NCBI GenBank assembly: GCA_900316355.1
Contig: ONCQ01000006.1
Coordinates: 50,900 to 114,899, forward strand
Direction of reading: 5' to 3'
Source: an uncultured Prevotellaceae bacterium
Lineage (GTDB): Bacteria; Bacteroidota; Bacteroidia; Bacteroidales; Bacteroidaceae
DNA length: 64,000 nucleotides
Shown: piece by piece, positions 62,576 to 64,000 of the stretch
Numbering within the stretch: the stretch's first letter is position 1
Layout of the letters: each line of letters starts with the position of its first letter
The notes under the pieces: model-generated
What the model saw: the letters and a program-made list of their open reading frames with translations, nothing else
Database searches by the model: none
Told to the model about the DNA's origin: nothing
Translations under genes and position numbers: made by a program

Positions 62576-62606
62576 CAAAGGTACAGCTATTTTGTGAATA
62601 AACAAA
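62576..62606 (-). promoter_or_regulatory. promoter for the leader RNA / Abi remnant
   Basis: On the minus strand TTTG at 62606-62603, a 19-nt spacer, then TACCTTTG at 62583-62576: a near-consensus promoter. Confidence 0.68.
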
Positions 62607-62774
62607 CAAATGAACGATTTTTTTGATGAAAACATAGAATTAAAGCCAAAATATGAGAAAAATGGCCGATTTGTTTAGCCGGAGGGATGAGGAGATATCC
62701 AAACGTATATGCTCAAGGTTGGAAAAGCCCTCAATGATAAGACTGTCTATAATCATAACTATACTCTCCAAGCG

Positions 62775-62814
62775 TACCCTCTATGGTGTCTGCGCGTAGT
62801 CTCTATAGAGGGTA
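62775..62814. repeat. 10-bp inverted repeat
   Basis: TACCCTCTAT / ATAGAGGGTA with a 20-nt loop. The stretch 62611-63120 otherwise holds only repeat 1 and a short coding remnant. Confidence 0.5.
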
Positions 62815-62847
62815 AGGCGAGGGAGTAGTAGTGTCTTACAGAATGTC

Positions 62848-63024
62848 ATTGAACATGTCATCAACGCTGCTATATACCTTGTCCCCCCCATGAAAGTTTT
62901 GCCGAGAAAAAGTCTCATTCCCTCAAACTTGTTGTATATCACGCCATAAGGGCTGAGGGAAAGCTGAGGGAATGAGGGAAAGGGGGTGAGGAAAGGGTCA
63001 GCGAGGACATTCAACCTTAACGAT
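62848..63024. repeat. ~177-bp direct repeat, copy 1
   Basis: Closely matches 63722-63897: both begin ATTGAACATGTCATC and end AACCTTAACGAT, with a divergent middle around the CCCTCAAAC stretch. On the minus strand copy 1 can encode a tail GGDKVYSSVDDMFNDIL with a stop at 62836-62838, so it may derive from the end of a gene. Copy 2 has one fewer C in the C-run, which shifts that frame. Confidence 0.75.
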
Positions 63025-63114
63025 CAAGGAGCCGCAGTTAGATAATAAGCAGGTTAAGGCGAAGCGGCAAGAACTCTGTGAGTTGAAACAAAAGATGGAG
63101 GGATTAAGCGTATG
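63025..63114 (+). pseudogene. short coding remnant
   Basis: About 30 codons (PQLDNKQVKAKRQELCELKQ, KMEGLSV) ending in TGA at 63112-63114. It looks like the C-terminal helix of a larger protein whose body is absent. Low confidence. Confidence 0.3.
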
Positions 63115-63120
63115 AACTAC

Positions 63121-63396
63121 TTACTTGTCCTCATAATGGCCAAAAGCAGAGAGGACTAGAACAATCACTTCGGTGTCGTGAATCTCATAGACGAGACGGT
63201 GCTTCTTGGTGATGCGACGACTCCACTGTCCTGCGCGGTCACCGGAGAGCGGTTCTGGCTTTCCTGTTCCTGTACGGGGATGCTCTTTCAATTCAGATTC
63301 TAATTTCAGCAGTTTCTGAAAGGCTTTGGGCTCTTCGCTTTTGAGCTTCCGGGCATCTTCAACAGCTTGCCTTTGGTATATGATGGTAAATGCCAT
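63121..63396 (-). CDS. yoeB: YoeB/Txe-family toxin
   Basis: 91 residues. RelE-superfamily mRNA interferase with the YoeB pattern: GTGKPEPLSGDRAGQWSRRITKKHRLVYEI and C-terminal LSAFGHYEDK, where the His-Tyr pair matches the catalytic end. It would cut mRNA at the ribosomal A-site unless bound by the antitoxin. The ATG overlaps the antitoxin stop (TAATG). Confidence 0.92.
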   Translation of the reverse strand: MAFTIIYQRQAVEDARKLKSEEPKAFQKLLKLESELKEHPRTGTGKPEPLSGDRAGQWSRRITKKHRLVYEIHDTEVIVLVLSAFGHYEDK

Positions 63397-63632
63397 TATC
63401 CTACTCGGGCTATAAGATCTTCAATAGTTTCTCCTTCTTCTAAACGGTATGAAGGACCTTTCTTTGCTTCATCCACTCTGCGGAAGAATTCTTCCTTGGT
63501 AAAGAGGGTTGGGTCTTCTTTCTCTGCAACCAGCTTGCGCAGGTATTTCACAGCCCGTTTCAGCAGGTTCTCGTCCTCGGCGATTACGCTCATGTTTCGG
63601 AGCATTTCGGCATTGAGTTGTATTGCTGTCAT
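63396..63632 (-). CDS. antitoxin of the YoeB module
   Basis: About 78 residues from ATG 63632 (MTAIQLNAEMLRNMSVIAED); an upstream in-frame ATG at 63662 lies in the promoter. The N-terminal part is a short DNA-binding-type region; the C-terminal ~35 residues (LFTKEEFFRRVDEAKKG) are the likely toxin-binding tail. The pair is probably autorepressed at the promoter upstream. Confidence 0.83.
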   Translation of the reverse strand: MTAIQLNAEMLRNMSVIAEDENLLKRAVKYLRKLVAEKEDPTLFTKEEFFRRVDEAKKGPSYRLEEGETIEDLIARVG

Positions 63633-63659
63633 AACATATCTATCTTTGGTTTCTGAGCG

Positions 63660-63689
63660 CAAAAGTACAAAAAAATATTCATAAACAAA
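63660..63689 (-). promoter_or_regulatory. toxin-antitoxin promoter
   Basis: On the minus strand TTTG at 63689-63686, an 18-nt spacer and TACTTTTG at 63667-63660. The antitoxin start follows about 27 nt later. Confidence 0.6.
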
Positions 63690-63721
63690 TAAAAACGATA
63701 GGAAAAATGAATTTGAGACAT

Positions 63722-63897
63722 ATTGAACATGTCATCAACGCTGCTATATACCTTGTCCCCCCATGAAAGTTTTGGGGCGAAAATTCCTCATTCCCTCAAA
63801 CTCGTTGGGTTCCAAGATATTGAGGCTGAGGGAAAGCTGAGGGAATGAGGGAAATGGGGTGAGGAAAGGGTCAGCGAGGACATCCAACCTTAACGAT
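63722..63897. repeat. ~176-bp direct repeat, copy 2
   Basis: Second copy of the element at 62848-63024. The two copies bracket the yoeB module. Copy 2 ends 7 nt before the right-hand MITE copy begins. Confidence 0.75.
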
Positions 63898-63904
63898 AAC
63901 CTTA

Positions 63905-64000
63905 ATTCAAGTTTCGGATGTAAACAACTTGTTGTCTGTCAAGTATTTTATTTCTATCAAGAATTAGAGAATTGGAGAATTTTTCTCAATATGCAATACG
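63905..64000. mobile_element. second MITE copy, cut by the window end
   Basis: 96 nt match 51738-51833 with one difference (T at 63946, A at 51779), in the same orientation. The right half of the element, and its target duplication, lie beyond the window. Confidence 0.85.

Overview
The window looks like a chromosomal segment of a Bacteroidota member, most likely Prevotellaceae. The support is sequence-level: promoters fit the Bacteroidota form (TTTG/TTG, about 19-20 nt, then TAnnTTTG), Shine-Dalgarno sequences are weak or absent, and many genes belong to families typical of Bacteroidales (DUF4835, DUF4923, DUF3127, DUF5112/5113-type kinases, HU-SPOR proteins, OmpP1/FadL-type porins). Genus is an inference; no rRNA or tRNA gene was seen.

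Positions 1-51475 are mostly core genome. In order: a TPR / hybrid histidine kinase / response regulator operon with pcrA (1-7528); a secreted protein with an HEGSH metal-site motif (7739-10456); udk, a lytic transglycosylase and a Dna2-like nuclease-helicase (10555-15329); small DUF1294 and unknown genes (15314-15923); a DUF389 membrane protein; an AddA/AddB-type recombination nuclease pair on the minus strand (17589-23744); divergent from it an HU-SPOR protein and a zinc-ribbon/FHA protein; a DUF3127 protein divergent from dnaN; then a long plus-strand run of dnaQ-like exonuclease, coaBC, DUF4835, recN, a TPR pseudo-protease, rlmH, a pseudouridine synthase and a DUF4923 lipoprotein. A FadL-like porin and a low-complexity Tyr/Trp/Gly protein are on the minus strand. 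fabD and a GH13 enzyme follow.

From 41655 to 51475 lies a sulfate-activation locus: SLC13 permease, cysC, cysD, cysN and a PAPS-dependent sulfotransferase. Together they would import sulfate, make APS and PAPS, and transfer sulfate to an acceptor. A 1281-residue DUF4011/SF1 helicase/endonuclease/DUF3320 gene, an architecture with a defence flavour, sits between cysD and cysN.

From about 51476 to the end is an accessory island. It starts with a BRO-N fragment fused to the sulfotransferase end, followed by a 187-bp MITE with long internal inverted repeats and an 11-bp target duplication. A 96-bp stretch of the same element recurs at the right edge of the window with one mismatch. Between the copies are rhuM and rhuM debris, a strongly structured candidate RNA with its own promoter, a four-gene restriction-modification-like operon (PLD-SNF2 helicase, Eco57I-type methylase, DUF2971, unknown), an internally deleted Abi_2 gene with a promoter-hairpin small-RNA candidate in front, and a yoeB-type toxin-antitoxin pair bracketed by 177-bp repeats.

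A genome-style signature is also visible. Many short spacers between genes consist of tandem 7-9-bp repeats, each spacer with its own unit, and TTG start codons are frequent.
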